Source: Cyclobacteriaceae bacterium (GTDB lineage: Bacteria > Bacteroidota > Bacteroidia > Cytophagales > Cyclobacteriaceae). From it: DNA of 64,000 nt. The stretch covers positions 112,287 to 176,286 of the forward strand of contig JANQOR010000014.1 of assembly GCA_028285685.1 (NCBI GenBank), in the 5' to 3' direction. Below, piece after piece: positions 1 to 8,163 of this stretch (position 1 is the stretch's first letter; each line of letters opens with the position of its first letter). Below the pieces are notes generated by a model. That model was not told the DNA's origin, did not search any database, and was given only the letters and a program-made list of their open reading frames with translations. Made by a program: the position numbers and the translations under genes.

Positions 1-387
1 ACCATCGAGGATGAGACCAAGCGCAGTATCCCAGGATATTTTTTCCCACTTTCCACTCCCACGCGGACCAATGCGACGAAGCGGATACAAGATCCGGTCC
101 GGATTATACATCTGGCTAATACCTGCCTGGCCTTTGGCGCATACCTTGCCCTCGTTTCGAAGAGATTTCGGATTGCCTTCAATTTTCACCAACCTGTCAC
201 CATTGGAATAGGCAAGAATTGAGCATCGCGAAACACATTGCCAGCATGCCGAGGCAATCTCTTTTCTAAGCTCGCTAGATGAACTCTTTTGGCTGATCGT
301 ATTACTTTCATTTTTCACCTGATCACAAGCTTCGAAAATGGCAGCAGAACCGATAGTGGCTATCTGTATGAACTCTCTTCTTTTCAT
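1..387 (-). CDS. Molybdopterin oxidoreductase catalytic subunit, N-terminal part (cut by window edge)
   Basis: Translated directly from the reverse strand; 129 codons are visible and the gene continues beyond base 1. The N-terminus MKRREFIQIA followed by a small hydrophobic stretch is a twin-arginine export signal. Residues ~52-90 hold the Cys pattern CWQCVSRC and, further on, VCAKGQAG, the iron-sulfur motif that opens Mo/W-bisPGD enzymes of the DMSO reductase family. The following YNPDRILYPLRR segment is also typical of the family. Its start codon overlaps the stop of the iron-sulfur gene upstream (ATGA), so the two are cotranscribed and form catalytic and electron-transfer subunits in the periplasm. 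The substrate (polysulfide, thiosulfate, tetrathionate, arsenate or other) cannot be decided from this fragment. Confidence 0.88.
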   Translation of the reverse strand, partial: MKRREFIQIATIGSAAIFEACDQVKNESNTISQKSSSSELRKEIASACWQCVSRCSILAYSNGDRLVKIEGNPKSLRNEGKVCAKGQAGISQMYNPDRILYPLRRIGPRGSGKWEKISWDTALGLILDG

Positions 388-1118
388 GACCGATTATTAT
401 TAGCTTTTTTCGGATTGAAGATCTCAGGCATGCCACCTTTGTAGTACACCTGGGGCTTTGTACCTTCCTCTTCCAGGAGGCCTTTTAGTTTCTCCCCATT
501 AACCAGTTTGGATACTTTACTATTCGGATCGGCCAAATCGCCAAAAATTCGGGCATCAGTTGGGCATGTATTGGAGCATGCTGGCTCCAGCCCCTCTTCT
601 AATCTGTGCTCGCAAAAATTACATTTGTCAGCTTTCCAAACTGCCCTGGCGGGATAGTCTTTCACATGCTCATCTGGCTCCCGATCGGGGTTGATATAAA
701 TCGCTCCATATGGACAAGCACTCACACAAAGTTGAAATCCCCTGCATTTATCCTTGTTTATGTCCACAAGCCCATTGTCTTTTTTTATGATGGCATCATT
801 CGGACAAGCCGAAATGCAGGGTGCATCCTCACAATGATTGCACATCATTGGCATAAAGAATCTGGAGGTTTCTGGGTAGGTTCCGTGCTCCTGTTCGAGT
901 ACTCTGGTTCTCGAACCACCTATTGCCACGCCATTTTCGGCTTTACAGGCAACCGTACAAGCGTGACATCCAATACACTTGTCAAGGTCCATAACCATGG
1001 CAAGTCGGCTTTTGGGTTTAGATGAAGTTTTGAACCACCAAAAAAAAGTAGCAATGCCTGTCGTAGTGACTCCTAAGAGTTGAAGGACAGATTTTCGGGA
1101 GAGTTTGTTTTTCAGCAT
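384..1118 (-). CDS. 4Fe-4S electron-transfer subunit of a molybdopterin oxidoreductase (NrfC/PsrB/DmsB-like)
   Basis: 244 residues. An N-terminal hydrophobic segment (residues ~12-28, preceded by SRKSV) suggests Tat-type export or membrane anchoring. Four ferredoxin Cys groups follow: CIGCHACTVAC, CNHCEDAPCISAC, CRGFQLCVSACP, and CNFCEHR with CSNTCP. This is the layout of the four-cluster subunits that pass electrons between a membrane quinol protein and the Mo subunit. In the third group the second Cys is replaced by Phe; in nitrate reductase NarH a Trp at the equivalent place goes with a 3Fe-4S cluster. The catalytic subunit follows with a 4-bp overlap. No membrane anchor subunit is visible in the window; it may lie beyond base 1. 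Confidence 0.88.
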   Translation of the reverse strand: MLKNKLSRKSVLQLLGVTTTGIATFFWWFKTSSKPKSRLAMVMDLDKCIGCHACTVACKAENGVAIGGSRTRVLEQEHGTYPETSRFFMPMMCNHCEDAPCISACPNDAIIKKDNGLVDINKDKCRGFQLCVSACPYGAIYINPDREPDEHVKDYPARAVWKADKCNFCEHRLEEGLEPACSNTCPTDARIFGDLADPNSKVSKLVNGEKLKGLLEEEGTKPQVYYKGGMPEIFNPKKANNNRS

Positions 1119-1252
1119 GAGATTAGGAACAACTTGCCTTGACTACTTCTTAGACGTAGAGTTAAAAAAATGATGCAAGTTTTGAAAGAACTTCTCACTG
1201 AAAGCAGTGTAAAAATGAGACGACAACAGGAAATTCGTTTTACCGACAAAAC

Positions 1253-1804
1253 TCAGCACGGACTATCCGAACAATCGTTGTTTTCACAGTTCTGATGTCT
1301 GTGATAATCCATGATGCTGCCTTGCCCACCCTGAGTAATTTGACAGCAATCAGAGAACATTTGTCTTAGTTTTTTTCGGCCCCTTTGAATTTTAGAGCGT
1401 ACAGTGACGTAGTTCATGTTAAGTCTCTCCGCGATTTCTTTTTGAGGAGTATTTTCCAGTTCTGATAGCCTCATAATTGACCGGTACTCCTCAGGCAGCA
1501 CATCGACATACGAATTCACACAACCGCTCAATTCTTCAACCGCATGGCTATCATTTTCCTCTTCAAAAACGGGCGCTTCATTGATATCCTCGGCAAGGAT
1601 TTTGCTTTTTCGGTAATAGTCAGTGATCGTGTTTTTTGCAATGGTATAGACCCAGCTCTTAATGTTATCAACACCCTCCTTATTGGACTTGGATAGCTTG
1701 TAAAAGACTTCCTGTGTGAGGTCCTCTGCATCCTCCTTATTGTTGATTCTTTTCTTCACATACAGGAAAAGTGGGTTATATAGTTGCTCTATTTCGGTTA
1801 GCAT
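1253..1804 (-). CDS. ECF-type RNA polymerase sigma factor with Cys-rich tail (SigZ-like)
   Basis: 183 residues. Region 2 is clear (LTQEVFYKL and SWVYTIAKNTITDYYRK, residues ~29-68) and region 4 follows as a helix-turn-helix (TPQKEIAERLNMNYVTVRS, residues ~113-135). The last ~30 residues are rich in Cys and His (CCQITQGG, then CENNDCSDSPC), as in the SigZ group, where such a tail may bind metal or sense redox state. No anti-sigma gene is adjacent, so the tail may itself be the sensor. The start overlaps the end of the MFS gene by 29 bp, which makes it the last gene of a three-gene operon. Family assignment is firm; the signal sensed is inference. Confidence 0.87.
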   Translation of the reverse strand: MLTEIEQLYNPLFLYVKKRINNKEDAEDLTQEVFYKLSKSNKEGVDNIKSWVYTIAKNTITDYYRKSKILAEDINEAPVFEEENDSHAVEELSGCVNSYVDVLPEEYRSIMRLSELENTPQKEIAERLNMNYVTVRSKIQRGRKKLRQMFSDCCQITQGGQGSIMDYHRHQNCENNDCSDSPC

Positions 1805-2951
1805 TTTGACAAATGAAGTTAAAAAATAAGAATGTTATTAAACAAAATAGTGTGAGGAACAAATGTTGAGAGTCAACCATTCCTACCAGGGAAATACCTG
1901 AAAAAGCTCCAATAGCGGCGCCAAGATCCCACCAGGTACTTACCCCTGAAATCGCTTGGAGCGACCTGTCTCTATCTCCACCTTTTTGAATAGCGATTAA
2001 TGGAGAAAAAGTAACCACGAGGGTGTTGAACAAAAATGCCAAGGTCACTCCATAAATAGTGAAGCCTAATCCGATCAAAAGGACACCTAAAGCAGAGAAG
2101 ATCACCCCAACTTGAAATAAGCTCAAAGCCGATATTCTGAGTGTCATAAAACCGCTTATAAACGACAAGCTCAGAATTGAAAGACGCTTCAGAAGAAGAT
2201 AAAAGGATATCCCAACTAGCAACGATCCATTGTCGGGATACGCTCCTTTTAAAAGACTGGCTAAGACAACTACGAGTATTCCATCAATGGTGATCGATAG
2301 TATGAAAACCAGAAGGTTGGTTGAATTCGGAGAAAAAGTCTCTTTTGTCTGAACTTTTGGTTGTGTAATTGTTCTTTCTGTTGGCAGCATCAATGCCAAT
2401 ACGATTCCAACAGAACTAACGATAGAAACTCCTAAAAACCCATTTGCAATTCCCAGTGAGTCAATGAAAATTGGTCCTGCATACAGAGCGAAGAGTACAC
2501 CTAAAGTTTTTATGCTGGTTGACATACCAAAAGCCAGGCCGGACTTTTCCCTGGCGGAAGCTGCATAATTAAGCGTGGCTATTTTCAAACCAGAATAACT
2601 CAATCCCCACGCGATCCTTGCCATTAGGAAAACAATAGCAGCTGGTTGAAGTCCGTAAAAAACTGTTGTTAAAACAGCTGTGATGGAAGAAACAATCAAA
2701 ACTTTCTTCATCCCCAGCCTATTGACATAATTTGCAATGGGAGTGTTGGCGAGAATTCGAACAAATCGGTTTACAGACAAAAGGAGACCTATAAAAAAAG
2801 CAGAAACCCCCATGCTTTCGCCATAGATAGGCAAAACGGGATACAGTAGTGCATCGCCTATTCCCGCAAATGCCATGACCCCACTAGCAAGTAAAGCCCC
2901 CCTAAATGGAAGGCTCCCAGTTTTTTTAATTGGAATACTTTCAGTCAACAC
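1776..2951 (-). CDS. MFS permease
   Basis: About 391 residues with roughly 12 hydrophobic helices. The first is at residues ~18-40, and the loop after helix 2 carries NRLGMKK, a weak version of the MFS motif A. The reading frame begins with GTG; no ATG lies upstream of the first helix, so GTG is the likely start. It lies 11 bp after the monooxygenase-like gene and overlaps the sigma factor gene, so the three form one unit. The context (a Cys-tailed flavoprotein and a Cys-tailed sigma factor) suggests efflux of a toxic compound, possibly an organic arsenical or metal-linked molecule, but no substrate motif is visible. Confidence 0.75.
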   Translation of the reverse strand: MLTESIPIKKTGSLPFRGALLASGVMAFAGIGDALLYPVLPIYGESMGVSAFFIGLLLSVNRFVRILANTPIANYVNRLGMKKVLIVSSITAVLTTVFYGLQPAAIVFLMARIAWGLSYSGLKIATLNYAASAREKSGLAFGMSTSIKTLGVLFALYAGPIFIDSLGIANGFLGVSIVSSVGIVLALMLPTERTITQPKVQTKETFSPNSTNLLVFILSITIDGILVVVLASLLKGAYPDNGSLLVGISFYLLLKRLSILSLSFISGFMTLRISALSLFQVGVIFSALGVLLIGLGFTIYGVTLAFLFNTLVVTFSPLIAIQKGGDRDRSLQAISGVSTWWDLGAAIGAFSGISLVGMVDSQHLFLTLFCLITFLFFNFICQNANRNRATI

Positions 2952-2962
2952 CTCAAGCTAGC

Positions 2963-4300
2963 TTAACTGCAACATGCGACCACATTTTCTGTGCCTACTG
3001 ATTCTTCCTTCGCCGGTCCACAACATGCAACTCCTCCAGTGTCTCCCAAATTCGAACTACACACTCCTGTCTCCGGCAAATCCAGTTCAACTCTTGCCGC
3101 AGCCTCGAAATCACCGTCCAGATGAGCAACGATTGAACGGACCTGTTCATAGCCAGTGGCCATCAGGAATGTTGGTGCTCTACCATAACTCTTTGATCCA
3201 ACTATGTAAAAGTCCTTTTCAGGATGTCTCAATTCCTTTTCTCCATGTGGCCTTACTGTTCCACAACTATGAATATTCGGGTCGATCAATTCGGCAAGAT
3301 CAAATACAGATTCCAGAGATGCATCCAGGTCAATCCTGATCTCCCTTATCATATCAAGGTCTGGTCTTGAACCCGTATTGCTTATTATCTCATCTACGTC
3401 TCTAATTACCTTTTCCGTCCCGTCTAGTTCTCCTGATATATCGATCCCATTTGCGCCTTGATTCAATTTTAAGATTCTGAAAGGTGTGTAGACATTTAAC
3501 CTACCACCGTTAACCAATTGCTCGATACGGATTCCCAACGCACCTCTGGCTTCCAAGGCATCGTCTTCTTTACCACCATAGACAAGATCAAGGTTTTCCT
3601 TCCTCAACACCCAGTTTAACCTGGTGTCGGGATAATCCTTTTGAACATCCGCCAGATCGAGGAGAGAATTTATGGATGAATGTCCGCCACCAACGACCAA
3701 GACATTCTTATTCTTGTAACGATTTAAAGCCCCATTTTTAACATTTGGAATCCCATAGAAGATGTGATCTTTTAGTTCCTCTTCACCTTCAGCGAAGACT
3801 CCTCCCGAACCCAAGGGATTTGGCTGATTCCAGGTACCCGAAGAATCAATAATCGCTCTCGCTTCTACGTATTTTATGGTTCCTTCTTGCTCAACTTTAA
3901 TGACGAAAGGTAACTCATCCCGACCCCAGGTCTTCATTTTGTCCATGCCCTTACGGCCGATGGAAACCACCTTCGTATTAAGAAATATCCCGGATTGTAT
4001 TTTGGGGTGTTTTGAAAGGGGTCTAAAATACTGTTCCACAAGTTCTTTCCCTGTTGGCAAATCATCCTTTTCAGGAGCCGTCCAGTCTGTTTCCTTTAGC
4101 AACTCTTCAGCTGCCTTGTCAATGTTATAGCGCCAGGGTGAAAAAACTCTAACATGCCCCCATGACAGAAAATTTTGACCTACTGATTCACCCGCTTCGA
4201 ATAGCACAAAAGGAATCCCCCTTTTGGTCAGATGTGCAGCAGCAGCCAGTCCCACCGGCCCACCGCCAATAACTGCGACAGGTAATTTCTCAATTCTCAT
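2963..4300 (-). CDS. FAD/NAD(P)-dependent oxidoreductase, flavin monooxygenase-like, with Cys-rich tail
   Basis: About 445 residues. Residues ~6-40 have a Rossmann FAD motif (GGGPVGLAAAAHL ending in an acidic residue), and residues ~200-210 a second one (VVGGGHSSINSL) for NAD(P)H. The WGHVRVFSPWRYN segment is also seen in flavoproteins I associate with arsenic-resistance loci (ArsO-type); this is recall, not a search result. The C-terminus is unusual, with Cys pairs CCGPAKEE and VACCS in the last 25 residues that could bind a soft metal or metalloid. ATG at 4300 is preferred to the TTG at 4303. It is the first gene of the unit with the MFS permease and the ECF sigma factor. Confidence 0.72.
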   Translation of the reverse strand: MRIEKLPVAVIGGGPVGLAAAAHLTKRGIPFVLFEAGESVGQNFLSWGHVRVFSPWRYNIDKAAEELLKETDWTAPEKDDLPTGKELVEQYFRPLSKHPKIQSGIFLNTKVVSIGRKGMDKMKTWGRDELPFVIKVEQEGTIKYVEARAIIDSSGTWNQPNPLGSGGVFAEGEEELKDHIFYGIPNVKNGALNRYKNKNVLVVGGGHSSINSLLDLADVQKDYPDTRLNWVLRKENLDLVYGGKEDDALEARGALGIRIEQLVNGGRLNVYTPFRILKLNQGANGIDISGELDGTEKVIRDVDEIISNTGSRPDLDMIREIRIDLDASLESVFDLAELIDPNIHSCGTVRPHGEKELRHPEKDFYIVGSKSYGRAPTFLMATGYEQVRSIVAHLDGDFEAAARVELDLPETGVCSSNLGDTGGVACCGPAKEESVGTENVVACCS

Positions 4301-4375
4301 CAATCCAAGTTTTTCGTTTAATCCCTAAGACGAAAGGCGGAAGAAATGATGCAGTTGGAGTTTAGATCAAAGACC

Positions 4376-4741
4376 CTAGGTGTCTCTTCCTGATTTTATA
4401 ATAAGCTCAGCTGTAGCGGGATTTGTAGCTAAAGGAATATTGTGAACATCGCACACCCTCATCAGCATCTGAATATCGGGCTCATGTGGATGCTTATCCA
4501 GGGGGTCCCTGAAGAAGAATACAGCATCGAGTTTGCCTTCTGCGGCCATCGCTGCAATTTGCGCATCTCCACCTTTTGGTCCTGATAGCATTTTTGTCAC
4601 TTCCAATCCGGCACGTTCTGCATGAGATCCGGTTGTTCCGGTTGATATGAGGTCCGCTTTTTCTAATATCGATTTATGGTCGAGTAGAAATTGCACCATT
4701 TCTGGCTTTTTCCCATCGTGCGCTATGATTGCAATTTTCAT
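4376..4741 (-). CDS. mgsA: Methylglyoxal synthase
   Basis: 121 residues, complete. Converts dihydroxyacetone phosphate to methylglyoxal and phosphate in the cytoplasm, a bypass that relieves triose phosphate build-up. The family signature GPKGGDAQ is at residues 54-61, giving the catalytic Asp59, and DPLDKHPHEPD at ~79-89 gives His86, equivalent to Asp71 and His98 of the E. coli enzyme. STGTTG at 33-38 is the phosphate loop. It is 33 bp downstream of the gluconokinase/6-phosphogluconate dehydrogenase fusion and probably closes the kdgK operon. Co-expression with KDG catabolism fits a role in dealing with triose phosphate overflow when alginate is the carbon source; that role is inferred. Confidence 0.93.
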   Translation of the reverse strand: MKIAIIAHDGKKPEMVQFLLDHKSILEKADLISTGTTGSHAERAGLEVTKMLSGPKGGDAQIAAMAAEGKLDAVFFFRDPLDKHPHEPDIQMLMRVCDVHNIPLATNPATAELIIKSGRDT

Positions 4742-4774
4742 GTGTATTTTTTAATACTCTTCAATATGGTAACA

Positions 4775-6664
4775 CTACCACTTGGTATGATGGAATTGTC
4801 CCAAGGGGTCATCCACACGTTGGTAGGTATGAGCTCCAAAGTAGTCGCGCTGAGCTTGAATCAAATTGGCACTGGAGCCAGCAGTTCTAATTCCATTGAA
4901 AAAATTGATCGCCTCACTCAGACAAGGAATGGGTATTGATACAGAGATGCAATGCGAAACAATAATATTGGCTGAGGACGCAAGATCTCCCAGTTTACCA
5001 ACAATTGTCTCGTCAAACAAAATATTGTCGCCTTTCCTCAGCACTTCAATGAGTTCTACCATTAAATCGGACCTGATGATGCATCCGTTTGTCCAGATTC
5101 GAGCTATTTCACTAAGATTCAAATCCCAGCTGTTGACTCTAGATGCTTCTGAAATCAGTCTAAATCCCTGAGAATGATTGATCATTCGAGCGAATTGGAA
5201 GGCCTTAAATAGATCCGCATGTGAAATGGATTTCTCATCATCTCTTTCACTAGGGTAGAGAGCTTGTGCCCTAACTCTATCGTCTTTGTAAAAAGATAAA
5301 TACCTGGCGTAAAGTGCTGATGTCACCATCGTACTTGGAACGCCCAGTTTCGCTGTAGCAACAGCGGTCCAATTGCCAGTCCCTTTGTTACCGGCCTTGT
5401 CCAAAATTTTATCGAGAAGCCATCCCTCCCCCTCTCTTTTTCTTAGAATTGAAATCGTAATCTCTTGCAAGTAACTTTTGCTCTCCTCCCATGATTCAAG
5501 TAGCTGAGCAATTTCATCATACGAGCTTCCGTGAGATTTTAGAATACCAACCACCTCCGAAAGTAACTGCATCTCTGCATATTCAATTCCATTGTGAACC
5601 ATCTTCACAAAATGGCCACTTCCCTCTGGGCCTACATACGTGCAACATGGTAAGCCATTTGCATCTCGAGCTGCTATGGCCTCCAAATACGGTCTAATGG
5701 TCTCGTATACCACCGGATCTCCTCCTGGCATTATGGAGGGGCCTTTCAGCGCTCCTTCCTCACCACCTGATACTCCTGTTCCTATAAATTCGATGTTCCT
5801 GGATCTCAAGTCGTCAAATCTGGCTTTCGTATCTTCAAAGTGCGAATTCCCCCCATCAATCAGGGTATCTCCTGGTGAGAGATGAGGCAAGAGATCTTCA
5901 ATCACGCTATCGGTTGTTTTTCCTGCATTTACCATCAACATGATCTTCCGCGGTTTCTGAATAGAGTCTACGAAGCTCTTCAAGTCATCAAATGCAAGTG
6001 AGGTCTCTAACTCCTTATGGCTTGCCTTAAAGTTGGATGCAACGTCTACTTCCTCTTTGTCGACATGTCTGTTGAAGATAGACAGTTGAAATCCTTTCTG
6101 TGCAAGATTTCGGCTCAGACTTTTACCCATTACACCAAGTCCTACCAATCCAAATTCCGATTTTTTCACTAGTTCATTTTTTATCATTTCTATTATGTCG
6201 TTAGGCGTTTGACCGATATCGATTTTTATCGCTTCTTTTGGTTCCTCCAAAGTATCAAACTGAGACTGCAGCAGTTCAGATGACATGAAGTGATTCTGTC
6301 TTTGCTGTAATCTTGTATCGACCTGATCATATGTTCCACTTAAGAAGATCCAATTTGATTCGTTTTCAATTCCATTTGTCAAAATACTTCTATAGTCTTC
6401 CTTCAATGCAGAACATGCGATGATGCATCCCTTCTTTTCGATTTCTCTAATCGCCAGCTGATTGAGACTGTTTAGCCATTCGATTCGATCACCATCTGTC
6501 AGTGGTGTTCCACCGGACATTTTCTCCACGTTCTCAGCCGTATGAAAGTCATCTCCATCGAAAAATGGAATCGACAGCTCTTCGGATAAAAGCTGTCCAA
6601 TCGTGCTTTTTCCCACCCCACTAACTCCCATTATAAACAGTATTTTCTTTTGTCTCAAATTCAA
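4775..6664 (-). CDS. Gluconokinase / 6-phosphogluconate dehydrogenase fusion
   Basis: 629 residues in one frame. Residues 1-167 are a gluconokinase of the GntK type: P-loop GVSGVGKS at 13-20, FFDGDDFH at ~34-41, CSALK at ~84. Residues 171-629 are a full-length 6-phosphogluconate dehydrogenase: GLVGLGVMG at 172-180, DGGNSHF, GVSGGEEGA, the catalytic GHFVKMVHNGIEY, and the C-terminal RDYFGAHTYQR with FHHTKW. The fusion would phosphorylate gluconate and oxidise it to ribulose 5-phosphate, making NADPH. There is no ATG before the P-loop; an in-frame stop lies just upstream, so TTG at 6664 is the probable start. No stop or frameshift separates the two halves. Confidence 0.9.
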   Translation of the reverse strand: MNLRQKKILFIMGVSGVGKSTIGQLLSEELSIPFFDGDDFHTAENVEKMSGGTPLTDGDRIEWLNSLNQLAIREIEKKGCIIACSALKEDYRSILTNGIENESNWIFLSGTYDQVDTRLQQRQNHFMSSELLQSQFDTLEEPKEAIKIDIGQTPNDIIEMIKNELVKKSEFGLVGLGVMGKSLSRNLAQKGFQLSIFNRHVDKEEVDVASNFKASHKELETSLAFDDLKSFVDSIQKPRKIMLMVNAGKTTDSVIEDLLPHLSPGDTLIDGGNSHFEDTKARFDDLRSRNIEFIGTGVSGGEEGALKGPSIMPGGDPVVYETIRPYLEAIAARDANGLPCCTYVGPEGSGHFVKMVHNGIEYAEMQLLSEVVGILKSHGSSYDEIAQLLESWEESKSYLQEITISILRKREGEGWLLDKILDKAGNKGTGNWTAVATAKLGVPSTMVTSALYARYLSFYKDDRVRAQALYPSERDDEKSISHADLFKAFQFARMINHSQGFRLISEASRVNSWDLNLSEIARIWTNGCIIRSDLMVELIEVLRKGDNILFDETIVGKLGDLASSANIIVSHCISVSIPIPCLSEAINFFNGIRTAGSSANLIQAQRDYFGAHTYQRVDDPLGQFHHTKW

Positions 6665-6751
6665 AATACTTAGACTTTTGACAAAAAATCAGCAAATCCG
6701 AATGGACTGTTTTAATCTGGATTGTACGCTATTTGGATTCAAGCAGAGGTA

Positions 6752-7369
6752 TCAACTAGCTCCGAACGCAAGAAGTCGATACTCATCCATAATCCGGATG
6801 ATCGCTGATCTCATAATCCTATCATTCCTTTCTTGGTCTTCTCCAAATACTCCTGAGGCGTAACCTTGCCAAACTGTTTTTCTTCTCTTTCGATCAAACA
6901 GAGAAATCAGAATGGTCCCCTTTTTAAAGGTGTACAGAACCGGATCATAGTCTTCCTTTGTATACAGTCGGTCCTTGTCCACATACGATTCTTCTATTCC
7001 ACCATCTGGGAGCGTATCTTGTTTGAATACAATCTCCTTATTCGCGAAATTATGCTTTACCCATGTTTGAAATTCAGGTTGCTCGAATCCTTGAAATCTA
7101 AGGTCATCATAGAAAACTGCATAAAAAACAAGCAGGTCAGGCCTTCGGTCACTTAAATCATAGCCCCATGCACTAAGTGTGCTCTTCATATAGTTCTCCA
7201 CTACTTCTTTCTCGTCCTCAGAACCAGGAAAGTTCATATTGCTAGCAAAATTGTAGGAGCGATACTTGTGAAAATTTCCATGGTAGCTGTAGTCTGACTC
7301 AACAATGTAGTCGATGGGCGAACAAGTGACTACTAGGAGAAGAACTAACACCAAGGCGGAGGCTTTCAT
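6752..7369 (-). CDS. DUF4136-type lipoprotein
   Basis: 205 residues. N-terminal signal MKASALVLVLLLVVTC with a plausible lipobox Cys at residue 16. The remainder matches the pattern I know for DUF4136 proteins: YRSYNFA near the start of the domain, RRPDLLVFY in the middle, GTILISLFDRKRRKTVWQG and a final helix with ILRIMDEY-like spacing. Function unknown; members are outer-membrane or periplasmic lipoproteins. It sits 9 bp behind the KDPG aldolase gene and 87 bp ahead of the gluconokinase fusion, so it is probably cotranscribed with sugar acid metabolism genes without an obvious mechanistic link. Confidence 0.75.
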   Translation of the reverse strand: MKASALVLVLLLVVTCSPIDYIVESDYSYHGNFHKYRSYNFASNMNFPGSEDEKEVVENYMKSTLSAWGYDLSDRRPDLLVFYAVFYDDLRFQGFEQPEFQTWVKHNFANKEIVFKQDTLPDGGIEESYVDKDRLYTKEDYDPVLYTFKKGTILISLFDRKRRKTVWQGYASGVFGEDQERNDRIMRSAIIRIMDEYRLLAFGAS

Positions 7370-7378
7370 TGCAGCATA

Positions 7379-8044
7379 CTATTTTAATTTGGCAATTATT
7401 GATAGAGAGGACTCTACCAACTCTGTTAATTTACCAAAATTTTTGTCTGCAATGATATCTTTCGCGATCAATTGAGAGCCCATTCCAACACATGTAGCGC
7501 CGGCGTCAAACCATCCCTTTAAATTCTCTTCTGTTGGAGATACTCCTCCTGTAGGCATAATGTTGGTCCATGGACATGGTCCTTTGATCGCTTTCACAAA
7601 TCCAGGTCCATATGTCCCTCCGGGAAACAGCTTTACCAATTCACACCCAAGTTCTTCAGCTCTGGCGATCTCACCTAATGTACCACATCCTGGAGACCAA
7701 AGCACTTTCTTACGGTTACAAACCAGGGCGATATCTTCTCTCAGGACCGGTGTGACGACGAAGTTTGCACCCAGTTGCATATATAACGACGCGGCTCCTG
7801 CATCAGTGACTGACCCCACTCCCAGGATCATTTCTGGCAATTCCGCTTCAGCATACTTGTTCAGTTCACCGAAAACTTTGTGGGCATAATCTCCACGGTT
7901 TGTGAATTCCAACAGTCTGGCACCACCCTCGTAGCAGGCCTGTAGCACTTTTTTGCACAATTCGAGATCAGAATGATAGAACAGGGGAACAAGTCCTGTT
8001 CGCTTCATCTCCGAAAAAACATGTATTCGTGAAAATCTTGCCAT
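7379..8044 (-). CDS. kdgA: 2-keto-3-deoxy-6-phosphogluconate aldolase
   Basis: 221 residues. Splits KDPG into pyruvate and glyceraldehyde 3-phosphate, the last committed step from alginate-derived KDG. The Schiff-base lysine is in ELVKLFPGG (Lys138); the general-acid glutamate and phosphate-site Arg are in LLEFTNRG (Glu46, Arg50), and the phosphate loop is PTGGVSP at ~170. Length is normal for the bacterial Eda/KdgA family. It follows kdgK after a 119-bp gap filled with a short tandem repeat, and precedes the DUF4136 gene by 9 bp. Confidence 0.94.
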   Translation of the reverse strand: MARFSRIHVFSEMKRTGLVPLFYHSDLELCKKVLQACYEGGARLLEFTNRGDYAHKVFGELNKYAEAELPEMILGVGSVTDAGAASLYMQLGANFVVTPVLREDIALVCNRKKVLWSPGCGTLGEIARAEELGCELVKLFPGGTYGPGFVKAIKGPCPWTNIMPTGGVSPTEENLKGWFDAGATCVGMGSQLIAKDIIADKNFGKLTELVESSLSIIAKLK

Positions 8045-8053
8045 TTTTTTTTG

Positions 8054-8125
8054 ATTTAGTTAAATGGTAAATTAGTTAGTGGTGATTAGTTAAATGGTAA
8101 TTAGTTAAATGGTTAATTAGTTAAG
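8054..8125. repeat. AT-rich tandem repeat in the kdgK-kdgA gap
   Basis: Between kdgK and kdgA the unit TTAGTTAAATGGTAA occurs about four to five times in perfect or slightly degenerate form (starts near 8056, 8085, 8101 and 8117). Unit spacing varies between about 14 and 30 bp. It lies inside the presumed operon and may be slippage-generated spacer or an RNA-processing site; no hairpin or protein site is evident. Confidence 0.7.
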
Positions 8126-8163
8126 GGCTACCAAGCAATTCTACTAATCTACAATTCACTTTG

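Noticed and set aside
1253-1804. ECF sigma factor considered as FecI-type regulator of the SusC system
   Set aside because: No FecR gene, SusC has no signalling extension, and the gene is 33 kb away in another operon.
8054-8125. Short tandem repeats considered as iterons or CRISPR
   Set aside because: Irregular spacing, AT-rich and inside an operon; no replication gene nearby.
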